A DNA stretch of 64,000 nucleotides from CAKZYD01 sp039814715 (GCA_039814715.1 JBCCAR010000008.1:1-64000); one strand, 5' to 3'; positions 53,678-62,957 are shown, counted from the first letter of the stretch. Numbers and translations are program-made. Notes: generated by a model not told the origin, from the sequence alone.

Positions 53678-54556
53678 TTATTGCAGTGCACCGGAAGCGA
53701 TCCACCACTCTGGAAACCGATCACGCAGACCCTGCACAGCCGATGCAGCATGATGCTCGCTCTCAAACGCAGCAAAGCAGGTGGCACCAGATCCAGACAT
53801 TCGCGCCAAACGAACATGCGGCAAAGCTGTGAGGGCATCAAGGCAAGACTGAACTTGCGGGCAAAGAGCAACAGCAGGCGCCATGAGGTCATTGCGCCGA
53901 TTAATGCAGGCTGCCAGGGTCCATTTAGAGTCCAGAATTGGCACAACCTGAGGTAAGGGCCCAGCGCCAAGCGCCGTAAAAACGGCAGGCGTCGACATGC
54001 CAACACCGGGGTTAGCAAGCACGATATAGGAAAATTCTATCGCCAGGTCGGCCGGTGTCAGCTCGGCACCAACGCCGTTTAGGCACATGGGGGCACTGTA
54101 GAAACAGGCTGGTACATCCGCGCCTAGGCTCGCGCTGATAGACAGAAGCTCACTGCGGCTTAACGGCTGATTAAACAGCAGATCAAGCGCTCTAAGAGTA
54201 GCCGCTGCATCGGCCGATCCGCCGCCAATTCCCGATGAAACGGGCATGTCTTTATGGAGATGGATCGCGACTGGCTGCGTCAATCCCGCTGCATTTAGGA
54301 ACGCTTTCGCAGCGCGCTGCACTAAATTATCGTTTCCAGGCATCAGACCTGATGCCATCGGCCCGCCAATTGTAAATTGCGAGATAGCCGCCGGCGCGAC
54401 CTCGACATATTCGCCAACGTCGCAAAATACCATCAGCGATTGAAGATGATGATATCCGTCAGCGCGCTTTCCAACGACCTCTAGAAATAGATTGATTTTA
54501 GCTGGTGCATATTCACGCACGCGTTTCGATACGATTGTTCCGTCCAAATCAGCCAT
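53678..54556 (-). CDS. ispE: 4-diphosphocytidyl-2-C-methyl-D-erythritol kinase
   Basis: IspE phosphorylates CDP-methylerythritol in the MEP isoprenoid pathway. The 292 aa GHMP kinase has the start YAPAKINLFLEVVGKRADGYH, the ATP motif PVSSGIGGGSADAAATLRAL and the C-terminal MSGSGATCFAAF. It follows the TPR lipoprotein gene by 15 bases, and the order ETF-QO, TPR, ispE is common in alphaproteobacteria. Its products also supply carotenoid and undecaprenyl precursors relevant to genes in this window. Confidence 0.95.
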   Translation of the reverse strand: MADLDGTIVSKRVREYAPAKINLFLEVVGKRADGYHHLQSLMVFCDVGEYVEVAPAAISQFTIGGPMASGLMPGNDNLVQRAAKAFLNAAGLTQPVAIHLHKDMPVSSGIGGGSADAAATLRALDLLFNQPLSRSELLSISASLGADVPACFYSAPMCLNGVGAELTPADLAIEFSYIVLANPGVGMSTPAVFTALGAGPLPQVVPILDSKWTLAACINRRNDLMAPAVALCPQVQSCLDALTALPHVRLARMSGSGATCFAAFESEHHAASAVQGLRDRFPEWWIASGALQ

Positions 54557-54571
54557 GGCAGTCAGCTGGAT

Positions 54572-56335
54572 TCAACGCGTTACCGGAGTGCCCGTTCGAA
54601 CACTGTCTGCCAGTGTAAGACCGAGATCAATCTTTTGCGCAATCCGCGTTTCCTGCTTTGTCGAAGGCTCCATCGTTAGCACCTGGCGCCACTTGAAACG
54701 GGCTTCGATGTAGCGCCCCGCTTTCCAATAGGCATCGCCAAGATGATCATTAATCGTCGGATCTCCAGGCACAAGGGCTACGGCTTTCTCGAGCAACTCA
54801 ACGGCCTTTTCATAGTCGCCGCGCAGATAAGCAGCCCACCCTTGGCTGTCAACAATATAGCCATCATTTGGCCTTGCGGCGACGGCAGCATCAATCAACG
54901 CTACCGCTTCTTCAACTTTTAGCCCACGATCAAGCAAGGAATAGCCCAGGTAATTCAAAATCAAGGCATCACCGGGTCGCAGTGCCAAGGCCTGACGCAA
55001 ATCAGGTTCTGCATTAACGAAATCACCATTTTGTTCATGTGCGATACCGCGGCCATAATAAAGCCGCCAGTCTGGTGGGTCTGTTGCTGCGATCACTTGA
55101 TCATATAACGCAATGGACTGGTCAAATTGTTCATGAATACGGCTGAGTTCGGCCAGCTCTGATTGCAAGAGCGTGTTGCCTGGCTCGCGGTCCAAAGCCT
55201 GCTGAAGCACAGCGATGGCATCATCCGTGCGATCAAGCTGTTCATAAAAGGCAGCCTTGCGCGAAATCAAAATCGTCGAAAGAGGCCCCGTCTCGTCCAC
55301 ATCCGCTAAGGTTGCACTCGCCTGGCGAAAGCGGCTTTGAGCAGCGTATACGTCGCCAATTAAAATATAGGCCGCCGTTAGGTTTGGCTGCAAAAGCGTT
55401 GCGAGGCGGGCATACACGATTGCCGATGTGGCTGTGGGTTTACGAACGAGCTCTGTCGATGTGCGGTAAAGCGCTTCTGCAACAGCGTCGGCAGGCTGGT
55501 TCACATAGGGCCGAAAAGCGCGGCCGGCTGAGAGCTGTTGGCGCGCTGAAATCAATTCGGCAATACGCGGCGCGCGGCTGAGGACCGTATCGACCGCGGC
55601 AACAGCCGTGTCAAACTCACCGCGCCGAGACAAGCGCGCTGCATAATCCAGGATACCGCGCGAGGACAGCTGCCGCCCTTCCTGCAAGGCTGCACTGAAT
55701 GTGCCTTTCGCATCATCCCAATCGCCAAAATAGGCTTCGAGATAGGCCTTCTGTTCTAGATAGAAACCGCCAAAAGCGCGCTGCGTTTTCAGCGCTTCTA
55801 AGGATTTGAACGCCTCATCGCGCTCCTTACGCCCAGCATGCGCCCACGCCCGCGTAATTGGCTTTAGTAACAGGTCAAACCCGGTCCCATTCACTTCATC
55901 CAAACGCGTCAGCGCTTGTTTGTAACGCTTGCCTTTCATCGCTTCGAGAACAGCGACCATTTTTGACAAGTTATAGGACAGGCTGCCGCGGCTCAGAGAT
56001 GGTGCGAGGTCAGCAGCTTCTGAAAAGCGTCCATCAGAAATCAGGAGCTTATAGGCACGGTCTCTTAAAACTGGCGAATTCGCCGGATTTTGAGACAGCG
56101 CAGCAAGATAATAGTCGGCCGCCAATACCGTCGCGTTATCGTAGCGCGCATGCTGAGCTGCAAGATAGTCGCTTAATGCGCTTTGCGGCGGACCGCTTGG
56201 AATATCGTAACCGGCAAACCCGTAGTTAGAGGTCTCGCAGCCCGCGGCGCCAACTGCGCACAGGGCTATGGCAAAAGCGGAACGCGCCCAACGATTTAAA
56301 CCGCGCTTCGAAAAGCAGGCTAACTCTGCAAACAT
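54572..56335 (-). CDS. Tetratricopeptide repeat lipoprotein
   Basis: A 587 aa all-helical protein. The N-terminus (SAFAIALCAVGAAGC, Cys33) looks like a lipoprotein signal. The rest is a string of TPR-like helix pairs; well-formed units occur at about 385-565 (DWRLYYGRGIAHEQNGDFVN, GDALILNYLGYSLLDRGLKV, NDGYIVDSQGWAAYLRGDYE, GDPTINDHLGDAYWKAGRYI). It is probably a scaffold on the periplasmic side of a membrane. The partner is unknown. It lies between ETF-QO and ispE. Confidence 0.9.
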   Translation of the reverse strand: MFAELACFSKRGLNRWARSAFAIALCAVGAAGCETSNYGFAGYDIPSGPPQSALSDYLAAQHARYDNATVLAADYYLAALSQNPANSPVLRDRAYKLLISDGRFSEAADLAPSLSRGSLSYNLSKMVAVLEAMKGKRYKQALTRLDEVNGTGFDLLLKPITRAWAHAGRKERDEAFKSLEALKTQRAFGGFYLEQKAYLEAYFGDWDDAKGTFSAALQEGRQLSSRGILDYAARLSRRGEFDTAVAAVDTVLSRAPRIAELISARQQLSAGRAFRPYVNQPADAVAEALYRTSTELVRKPTATSAIVYARLATLLQPNLTAAYILIGDVYAAQSRFRQASATLADVDETGPLSTILISRKAAFYEQLDRTDDAIAVLQQALDREPGNTLLQSELAELSRIHEQFDQSIALYDQVIAATDPPDWRLYYGRGIAHEQNGDFVNAEPDLRQALALRPGDALILNYLGYSLLDRGLKVEEAVALIDAAVAARPNDGYIVDSQGWAAYLRGDYEKAVELLEKAVALVPGDPTINDHLGDAYWKAGRYIEARFKWRQVLTMEPSTKQETRIAQKIDLGLTLADSVRTGTPVTR

Positions 56336-56433
56336 CCAGACCCTCTTTATTCGCCTGCCTTCACAGGCTCTTCACTATACCGCACACCCGATTAACGCTT
56401 CCAAAACCGGCAAGAGTGAGGCTGCAACGTGCT

Positions 56434-58095
56434 TTACATATTTGGATAGTTCGGGCCGCCGCCACCTTCAGGCACCGTCCACACGATATTCTGTGTTGGA
56501 TCTTTAATATCGCAGGTTTTGCAGTGAACGCAATTCTGCGCATTGATTTGAAAGCGCGGGGTAGTGCCGTCTTCCTCGCGCACCACTTCGTAAACACCAG
56601 CCGGGCAATATCGCTGCGCTGGCTCGTCATACAGAGCGAGATTATGTTCGATCGGAATGCTTGCATCTTTGAGCTTTAGGTGCGCCGGCTGATCTTCCTC
56701 ATGATTGGTATTGGAGAGGAAAACAGACGACAACTTATCAAATGTGAGCTCGCCATCTGGCTTTGGGTAGTCAATGGGTTGATGCAGCTGCTTTTTATCA
56801 ATCGATTCATGATCCGTGTGCGGATGGCCAAACGTCCATGGCACTAAGAAGCCGAGCCTCAAATTATTCAGCCAAAGATCAAGTCCGGAATAAAGCGTGC
56901 CCAGCGTGATGCCGAACTTAGACAGGGACGGACGCGCATTGCGGACCATGTGCAGGTCTTTGTAGGCCCAGCTTTTTTCAAAGGCCTCTGGATAAGCAGT
57001 AAGCTCCTCTTTGCCCTCACCGCCAGCTTTCAGCGCGGCGAACGCCGCTTCGGCGGCCAGCATGCCGGTCTTCATGGCATTGTGACTGCCCTTGATGCGC
57101 GGCACATTCACAAACCCTGCAGCGCAGCCAATCAATGCGCCGCCAGGAAAGGTAAGCTTAGGAATGGATTGAAGCCCACCTTCATTAATGGCGCGCGCTC
57201 CATAACTCACGCGGCGCCCGCCCTTTAAAATAGCGGCAACAGCGGGGTTGGTCTTGAAGCGCTGCATCTCATCAAAGGGTGATAAATATGGATTTTTATA
57301 GTCCAGTGCGACCACGAAACCAATCGCGACCTGGTTGTCGGCCTGGTGATAAATGAACCCACCGCCGACTTCGTCTTTGAGCGGCCAGCCTTGCGTATGG
57401 ATGACACGGCCCGGCTTATGCTGCTCGGGCGGGATATCCCACAATTCTTTGATGCCGATGGCATAGGTCTGCGGTTCTTTGCCGTCGCGCAGGTTAAATT
57501 TCGCCATCAGTTCTTTGGACAAGTTGCCGCGCACACCTTCTGCAAAGAAGGTGTATTTGGCATGGAGCTCTATACCCGGCTCATAGCTGTCTTTTTTCGT
57601 GCCATCCTTGGCGATGCCCATGTCGCCTGTAGCAACACCTTTGACCGTGCCATCGTCATGATAGAGAACCTCCGCAGCGGCAAAGCCGGGGTAGACTTCT
57701 ACGCCCATGGCCTCCGCCTGCTCGCCAAGCCAGCGCGTTAAATTGCCAAGAGAGACCGTATAGCAGCCCTTGTTATTCATAAGCGGCGGAAGCGCGAAGT
57801 GCGGCATCTCCCGATGGCCGCCGTCATGCAAGAACCAATGGTGATTTTCGCTCACCTCAACCGTCATGGGGCAGTCTTTTTCGCGCCAATCGGGAAAGAG
57901 TTCATCTAAAGCGATGGGGTCAACGACCGCCCCTGAAAGAATATGGGCGCCAACTTCAGAGCCTTTTTCAAGCACACAAACGCTGAGGTCATGGCCGTGG
58001 TCTTCAGACAACTGGCGCAGCCGAATTGCAGAGGCAAGCCCTGACACTCCGCCGCCAACGATGACGACGTCAAACTCCATGGATTCGCGCTCCAC
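56434..58095 (-). CDS. Electron transfer flavoprotein-ubiquinone oxidoreductase
   Basis: A 553 aa inner-membrane FAD/4Fe-4S enzyme passing electrons from ETF (fatty acid and amino acid oxidation) to ubiquinone, and so to the bc1 complex encoded at 17-20 kb. The FAD motif VIVGGGVSGLASAIRL is at about 10-25; the C-terminal cluster region has CPAGVYE and NCVHCKTCDIKDPTQNIVW. The start is GTG 58095 (MERESMEFDVVIVG), the form I know from alphaproteobacterial homologues; ATG 58080 is an alternative. Confidence 0.96.
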   Translation of the reverse strand: MERESMEFDVVIVGGGVSGLASAIRLRQLSEDHGHDLSVCVLEKGSEVGAHILSGAVVDPIALDELFPDWREKDCPMTVEVSENHHWFLHDGGHREMPHFALPPLMNNKGCYTVSLGNLTRWLGEQAEAMGVEVYPGFAAAEVLYHDDGTVKGVATGDMGIAKDGTKKDSYEPGIELHAKYTFFAEGVRGNLSKELMAKFNLRDGKEPQTYAIGIKELWDIPPEQHKPGRVIHTQGWPLKDEVGGGFIYHQADNQVAIGFVVALDYKNPYLSPFDEMQRFKTNPAVAAILKGGRRVSYGARAINEGGLQSIPKLTFPGGALIGCAAGFVNVPRIKGSHNAMKTGMLAAEAAFAALKAGGEGKEELTAYPEAFEKSWAYKDLHMVRNARPSLSKFGITLGTLYSGLDLWLNNLRLGFLVPWTFGHPHTDHESIDKKQLHQPIDYPKPDGELTFDKLSSVFLSNTNHEEDQPAHLKLKDASIPIEHNLALYDEPAQRYCPAGVYEVVREEDGTTPRFQINAQNCVHCKTCDIKDPTQNIVWTVPEGGGGPNYPNM

Positions 58096-58396
58096 TCTCT
58101 TATCCTTTCATCAGCCTGCTTAGCTCATATGGCTATGCCAACGCTTAAAAACAAAATCATTTGGCCGCAAAATGGCGAATTCATACGCGAAGGTCAAATG
58201 CCAGAGCGCCGCATTTTTCTTAATTAAGATTAACCTTTATTGCTAACGCCCTAGTTGGTGTTTTCAGCTAACGTCTAAGTGTCTCGGGATCAACTATCCC
58301 AATAGGTGCTTGGCACGGAACCAAAACCAATGGTTCAACACTGTGGGCAGAAGCGATAAAGATGCAGAAATTTGCATTTGGCAGGGAGCAGAAAGC
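58096..58396. other. Divergent promoter region between ETF-QO and the glycosylase gene
   Basis: These 301 bases hold no gene I can support. Visible are a 10-base palindrome CTTAATTAAG (58219-58228) in an AT-rich stretch and a separate inverted repeat GAACC-N9-GGTTC (58318-58336) upstream of the glycosylase. A reading frame continues from the glycosylase gene up to 58310 but lacks a suitable start. Functions of the palindromes are unknown. Confidence 0.45.
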
Positions 58397-59176
58397 GTGA
58401 CGATGGCAGAGCAGTCCTATGATGCGCCGCGCGCAGCAGCGGCCTTGCGGTGGCTAGCAGAGGCAGGTGTCGACACCATCCTTGAAGAAGCGCCGACTGA
58501 CTGGAGCGCGCAACCTGCGCCAGCGCCAAAAGCGATCAAGCAAACCACCCCAAGCACCATGCCCGCAGCGACATCGAGCGCGGCAAGTTCGCTCGCGCAA
58601 GCAGATGAAGCAGAGAAAATCGCAGCAAAATGCACAACCTTGGGCGAGCTGCGACAGGCGATGAATGATTTCGAAGGGTGCGCGCTCAAGCGCACGGCCC
58701 AGCAACTCGTCTTTGCAGATGGCCCTGAAGATGCGGCCCTGATGCTCATTGGCGAAGCGCCGGGCCGGGATGAAGATTTGCAAGGTCTACCGTTTGTTGG
58801 CGCTGCAGGTCAGCTGCTAAATCGCATTTTAGCTGCCAGCGGCACGGCTCGTAAGGCGGCCTATATTACAAATCTCGTCCCATGGCGTCCGCCGGGCAAC
58901 CGCAAACCGACACCTTTAGAAATGCAAATTTGCCTGCCCTTCTTAAAGCGGCATATCGCCCTCAAAGCGCCCAAAGCGATCGTTTTGTTGGGCGCAACGC
59001 CCGTCAGCGCGCTCTTCGATACAACAGATGGCATAACGCGGCTGCGCGGGCGATGGCGCGATTATAGCACCATCCCTGTGATGCCAACGTTTCATCCGGC
59101 TTACTTGCTGCGCCAACCCGGACACAAACGCTTTGTGTGGCAAGATATGTTGGCAGTGAAAGAAAAGCTGCGCTGA
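58397..59176 (+). CDS. Uracil-DNA glycosylase, family 4/5-like
   Basis: A 259 aa base-excision repair enzyme removing uracil from DNA. Motif A is GEAPGRDEDLQGLPFVGAAG, the middle motif YITNLVPWRPPGNRKPTPLE, and motif B near MPTFHPAYLLRQPG supplies the His. The N-terminal 80 residues are Ala/Pro/Thr-rich linker. Only three Cys are present, where iron-sulfur family 4 enzymes have four; the usual KCRPP is PWRPP. I choose GTG 58397, 8 bases after AGGGAG, though ATG 58403 is possible. The stop shares a base with the next ATG. Confidence 0.9.
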   Translation: MTMAEQSYDAPRAAAALRWLAEAGVDTILEEAPTDWSAQPAPAPKAIKQTTPSTMPAATSSAASSLAQADEAEKIAAKCTTLGELRQAMNDFEGCALKRTAQQLVFADGPEDAALMLIGEAPGRDEDLQGLPFVGAAGQLLNRILAASGTARKAAYITNLVPWRPPGNRKPTPLEMQICLPFLKRHIALKAPKAIVLLGATPVSALFDTTDGITRLRGRWRDYSTIPVMPTFHPAYLLRQPGHKRFVWQDMLAVKEKLR

Positions 59177-60960
59177 TGCGGTCATTGCTTTTCATTCTCG
59201 CTGCGCTGTGCTGCGCTGCGCCAGCCTTCGCGCAGTCGGGCGCGCATTCCGCTCCAATCATCAAACCAAATGTCAACGCGGCCTCGTCTCAAATAGAGCG
59301 CGTACTAAGCGCCGGGGATGTGCAGCTCTACCGCGACATCTTTGCACTGCAAGCGGACGGAAAGTTCACGGCAGCGGACAAACACATCAAACGCTTAAAT
59401 GATCGGTTGCTGATGGGCCATGTCCTACTCCAGCGCTATTTGCACCCAACGGCCTATCGGTCCCGGTACAGTGAATTACGCAAATGGATGGCCGCCTATG
59501 CGGATCACCCAGGCGCCAAACGGATTTATCGCTTGGCAGTGAAACGGCGCGGCAACGCCGGCTATCCCAAACGCCCGGTAGCGTCAAAGCGCAAAGGCCG
59601 CAGCGAGGAGGCTGCCAAACAGTTTCGCGACCGCCGGTCCAATGCGTCCATCAAGCGGTCCATCGCACGCGATATCCGCAACGATCGCTTAACGCTAGCC
59701 GGTAGCCGCATTCTCACTGAATATGAAAAGAAACGCCTAAGCCACACAGATGTCGGGCTTTTAAGCGAAGCTTTAAACCGAGCCTGGATTGCCTGGGGCA
59801 CGCCGGAGAAGGGGCTGGCAGCGCTGGAAAGCGCAGCGCCTATTGCGCGCCCTGCCCGCATTACGACCGACTGGCGCGCAGCGCTCGCAGCTTGGAAACT
59901 CGGCGACTATGAGGTGGCTCAGACCCACTTCTCCGCTGTATTGACTAGCAGTCAATATGATGACTTAGCGGCCGCTGGCGGCGTCTGGGCCGCGCGTTCA
60001 GCATATCGCTCCGGCCGCGTGGACGCCGTTAGCGCTCTGCTGCGCGCTTCCTACGCCGCTGCGCCTGATAGCTTCTACGGCCTCATTGCAGCGCGCCAAT
60101 TGGGCATTGAAATCCTGCGCGATTGGAGCCCGCCTATCCTCACCCCGCGTGCCTGGAAAGCCATTCGCGCCCACCGCGGCGTGCGCCGCGCCGTCGCGCT
60201 CAGCCAAGTGGGCCAAAGCAACTTAGCAGATGCTGAGCTCCTTGCTGGCTGGTACCGCGCCGACAATGCCGACTATCAAGCCTATTTGGCCCTTGCCTAC
60301 AGTTTAGACTTGCCGCAGGCACAGCTGCGTATTGCCGAAAGTGCGCCCAAAGGCGAAAAAGCCCCGCTGCTGAACCTCTATCCCATTCCCAGCTGGCAGC
60401 CTCTGGATGGATTTCAGACCGATCCCGCCATGTTGTTCGCGCTTATTCGGCAAGAAAGCCGCTTTGCAGCGAGAGCGCGAAGCCGGTCGGGTGCGCGCGG
60501 GCTGATGCAGGTTATGCCGCGCACGGCAGGCTATATTGGCCGCGACCGCCGCTTAATCCGCGACAAGCAGAACATGCTCTATGATGCTGAATTTAATATG
60601 TCTTTGGGTCAGCGCTATGTGAACTATCTCAAAGGTCACAAATCAACCGATGGCGACCTGCTGTACCTGCTCGCGGCCTATAACGGCGGGCCGGGCAATG
60701 TAAACAAGTGGAGGCGAAACATCGATAGCGGCGACCCCCTGTGGTTCATCGAGCATATTCCGCTGCGCGAAACGCGCGCCTATGTGGAGCAGGTCTCAGC
60801 CAATTATTGGATTTACCGCACGGCCATGGGGCTGGAAACAACCACGCTCGACCGCCTAGCAGCCGGGCTGTGGCCAGCGATTGAAAGCGATAGCCCAGAC
60901 GCGCTAAAACAAATGGCCATGCCCCAAAACACACAGGTCAGCGCCAATGCCTATCGATGA
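59176..60960 (+). CDS. Soluble lytic murein transglycosylase
   Basis: A 594 aa periplasmic enzyme cleaving peptidoglycan glycan strands. Signal peptide MRSLLFILAALCCAAPAFA-Q; a long superhelical TPR-like U/L domain follows; the C-terminal SLT domain has the catalytic Glu in LIRQESRFAARARSRSGARG, then LMQVMPRTAGYIG and LLAAYNGGPGNVNKW. ATG 59176 overlaps the glycosylase stop (TGATG), giving translational coupling. moaB begins 14 bases before its end. This glycosylase-transglycosylase-moaB order recurs in alphaproteobacteria. Confidence 0.95.
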   Translation: MRSLLFILAALCCAAPAFAQSGAHSAPIIKPNVNAASSQIERVLSAGDVQLYRDIFALQADGKFTAADKHIKRLNDRLLMGHVLLQRYLHPTAYRSRYSELRKWMAAYADHPGAKRIYRLAVKRRGNAGYPKRPVASKRKGRSEEAAKQFRDRRSNASIKRSIARDIRNDRLTLAGSRILTEYEKKRLSHTDVGLLSEALNRAWIAWGTPEKGLAALESAAPIARPARITTDWRAALAAWKLGDYEVAQTHFSAVLTSSQYDDLAAAGGVWAARSAYRSGRVDAVSALLRASYAAAPDSFYGLIAARQLGIEILRDWSPPILTPRAWKAIRAHRGVRRAVALSQVGQSNLADAELLAGWYRADNADYQAYLALAYSLDLPQAQLRIAESAPKGEKAPLLNLYPIPSWQPLDGFQTDPAMLFALIRQESRFAARARSRSGARGLMQVMPRTAGYIGRDRRLIRDKQNMLYDAEFNMSLGQRYVNYLKGHKSTDGDLLYLLAAYNGGPGNVNKWRRNIDSGDPLWFIEHIPLRETRAYVEQVSANYWIYRTAMGLETTTLDRLAAGLWPAIESDSPDALKQMAMPQNTQVSANAYR

Positions 60961-61474
60961 AAGCAAACCCTTTACGCCCATCCAAATCGCCGTGGCCACC
61001 GTCTCTGATACCCGAACGATAGAGACAGATACCTCCGGTGCTTTGCTCGCTGAGCGCATTACCCAGGCTGGGCATAGCGTTCAAGACCGGCAAATCATTT
61101 CTGATGACGTTCCCAAAATTACTGCATTGCTGTCTCAATGGATCGATGACCCGCAGGTTGATGCCATCATCACAACCGGAGGAACCGGCGTCACCGGCAG
61201 AGATGTCACCCCTGAAGCGTTTAAGGACGTGATGGAAAAAGAGATCGAAGGCTTTGGCGAACTGTTCCGCTGGGTCAGCTTTCAAACCATTGGCACTTCG
61301 ACCATCCAAAGCCGCGCGCTTGGCGGGGTTGCCAAAGGCACCTATATGTTTGCCCTACCCGGTTCACGCGGCGCAGTGAAAGATGGCTGGGACAAAATCC
61401 TTCAAGATCAGCTTGATAGCCGCCACAAGCCTTGTAATTTCGTAGAATTGATGCCGCGTTTGACGGAGCGCTAG
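60947..61474 (+). CDS. moaB: Molybdenum cofactor biosynthesis protein B
   Basis: A 175 aa MogA/MoaB family protein involved in molybdopterin adenylylation. The start IQIAVATVSDTRT, the active-site loop ITTGGTGVTGRDVTPEAF and the GTSTIQSRALGGVAKGT segment fit MoaB. It overlaps the transglycosylase gene by 14 bases. Its last codons contain the predicted -35 box of the radical SAM gene promoter (61460-61465). No other moa genes are in the window. Confidence 0.92.
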   Translation: MPIDESKPFTPIQIAVATVSDTRTIETDTSGALLAERITQAGHSVQDRQIISDDVPKITALLSQWIDDPQVDAIITTGGTGVTGRDVTPEAFKDVMEKEIEGFGELFRWVSFQTIGTSTIQSRALGGVAKGTYMFALPGSRGAVKDGWDKILQDQLDSRHKPCNFVELMPRLTER

Positions 61475-61489
61475 CGCACTCCTGATAAA
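61460..61489 (+). promoter_or_regulatory. Predicted promoter of the radical SAM gene
   Basis: TTGACG (61460-61465) and GATAAA (61484-61489) are 18 bases apart; TGATAA one base earlier gives spacing 17. Transcription would start near 61495, within the LexA-type box and 50 bases before the ATG, leaving the GGAAGGAG site in the transcript. Confidence 0.5.
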
Positions 61490-61492
61490 AAT

Positions 61493-61507
61493 GTTCTTTT
61501 TTTGTTC
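61493..61507 (+). promoter_or_regulatory. Probable LexA (SOS) box
   Basis: GTTC-TTTTTTT-GTTC matches the direct-repeat operator GTTC-N7-GTTC used by alphaproteobacterial LexA in every specified base. It lies over the predicted transcription start of the radical SAM gene, a position where a repressor would block initiation. Confidence 0.7.
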
Positions 61508-61545
61508 TTTTCTGTCTGCTAGAAGATAGATGGAAGGAGCAACAC

Positions 61546-62682
61546 ATGCTGGATACGCAGTTTGAAGCGCGCGGCCGCGCGGCGCTGAACAATCAAAGTG
61601 GCCGCTTTGAAGCCCATCAGCGCGGCCGATTTGATGACGGCTGGTCCACCCAAGACAATGAAACCCAGGCCACCCCGACGCAGTTCCATAGAGAAACACC
61701 GCGCGCCGTCATTACGCGCAATACATCGCCCGATGTGCCTTTTGAGCAATCTGTCAACGTGTATCGTGGCTGTGAACATGGCTGCATTTACTGTTTTGCC
61801 CGCCCAAGCCACAGTTATATGGGGCTTTCCGCGGGTCTGGATTTTGAAACGCAGATTTTCACAAAGCCAAATGCCGCGCGTTTGTTGGAAGAAGAAATTA
61901 CGCGCCCTGGCTATGTGCCGCAGGTTATTGCCATGGGCACCAACACCGACCCCTATCAACCGATTGAACGCAAACTGCGATTAACGCGCGCTGTCCTGGA
62001 CGTGCTGTCTCGCCGCAATCACCCGGTCGCCATCACGACCAAAAGTGACCGCATCTTGGATGATATCGATGTGCTGCGAGATATGGCCCAGCGTGGCTTG
62101 GTGCAGGTCTGTGTGTCTGTGACCACACTGGACCATCAGTTGTCACGCCAGATGGAACCACGGGCAGCAACGCCGGCCAAACGGCTGAAGACCATTGAAG
62201 CCCTAGCGCAAGAAGGTATTCCGACATCCGCGATGATCGCGCCTGTCATTCCAGGGCTTACGGACCACGAGATTGAGCGTATCTTGGCCGCGGCAGCCAA
62301 TGCAGGCGCCAAGCGCGCTGGCTGGATTATGCTGCGCCTCCCGGGAGATGTGGCACCGCTGTTTGAGCAATGGCTGAGCAAACATGTGCCCAGCCGGAAA
62401 AGCCGCATTCTATCCACTTTGCGCGCCATGCGCGGCGGCAAGCTGAATGACCCTCGCTTTGGCAACCGGATGCGCGGAGAAGGACCCGTCGCGGCCTTGA
62501 TCGCCAAACGCTTTCGTGCAGCAGCGCGGCGCAATGGCCTCTCCCTTGCCAGCGGGCAGGCCTTGCCAAGTGATGTGTTTGACACAGAGGCATTTCCAAG
62601 TTGCAAGGCGGTCAGGCCAAAACGAGCGACACGGCAAGGACCGCGGCCGCACGCAGAGCCAGCGCAGCTCTCTTTATTTTAA
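61546..62682 (+). CDS. PA0069 family radical SAM protein
   Basis: A 378 aa radical SAM enzyme in the spore photoproduct lyase-related group. The cluster motif C-x3-C-x2-C is Cys76, Cys80, Cys83 in YRGCEHGCIYCFARPSHSY. Further conserved parts are the Arg-rich start with NNQSGRFE, MGTNTDPYQPIERKLRLTRA and KSDRILDDIDVL. The reaction is unknown for this family; DNA repair is a reasonable guess given the relation to spore photoproduct lyase and the LexA-type box just upstream. A GGAAGGAG site lies 6 bases before the ATG. Confidence 0.92.
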   Translation: MLDTQFEARGRAALNNQSGRFEAHQRGRFDDGWSTQDNETQATPTQFHRETPRAVITRNTSPDVPFEQSVNVYRGCEHGCIYCFARPSHSYMGLSAGLDFETQIFTKPNAARLLEEEITRPGYVPQVIAMGTNTDPYQPIERKLRLTRAVLDVLSRRNHPVAITTKSDRILDDIDVLRDMAQRGLVQVCVSVTTLDHQLSRQMEPRAATPAKRLKTIEALAQEGIPTSAMIAPVIPGLTDHEIERILAAAANAGAKRAGWIMLRLPGDVAPLFEQWLSKHVPSRKSRILSTLRAMRGGKLNDPRFGNRMRGEGPVAALIAKRFRAAARRNGLSLASGQALPSDVFDTEAFPSCKAVRPKRATRQGPRPHAEPAQLSLF

Positions 62683-62771
62683 CCAACGAGAAACACTGGA
62701 AATAGCGCGAGGTCATTTTCTTGATTTAGTGTTTGACTTCACCAATACACCATAGTACAACAACACCCATC

Positions 62772-62802
62772 GGAGGCGGGGCTGTCCCCTTGACCCGCCT
62801 CC
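62772..62802 (+). other. Leader hairpin upstream of the small basic protein
   Basis: Perfect 9-base arms GGAGGCGGG (62772-62780) and CCCGCCTCC (62794-62802), with an alternative inner pairing GGGG/CCCC. It ends 23 bases before the ATG and has no T-run. It could be an RNA regulatory structure or part of a processed leader. Confidence 0.5.
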
Positions 62803-62825
62803 ACCTAGGAAAAACAGGAGAGATT

Positions 62826-62954
62826 ATGTTTGAGACCAACCAACCTACAACACCAACAAATCCATTGAGCTACCACGACGAAGGCATGCGCCGGCGCTCC
62901 ATTCGTCGCAGCCGCCGCGCTGCACGCACTATTCACCGCAGCCATATTGCCTAA
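62826..62954 (+). CDS. Small basic protein (42 aa), unrecognised
   Basis: ATG 62826 follows AGGAGAG at ideal distance. The product starts MFETNQPTTPTNPLSYHDEG and then becomes very basic: MRRRSIRRSRRAARTIHRSH, ending in Ile-Ala. The Arg-rich half could bind nucleic acid or a membrane. A frame continues upstream to 62733 but crosses the leader hairpin and has no better start. It lies between the radical SAM gene and rnhB, framed by hairpins on both sides. I recognise no family. Confidence 0.6.
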   Translation: MFETNQPTTPTNPLSYHDEGMRRRSIRRSRRAARTIHRSHIA

Positions 62955-62957
62955 GAC

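Noticed and set aside
58219..58235. TTAA...TTAA arrangement considered as a CtrA box
   Set aside because: Spacing between the half-sites is 6, not 7 bases, and the stretch is simply AT-rich.
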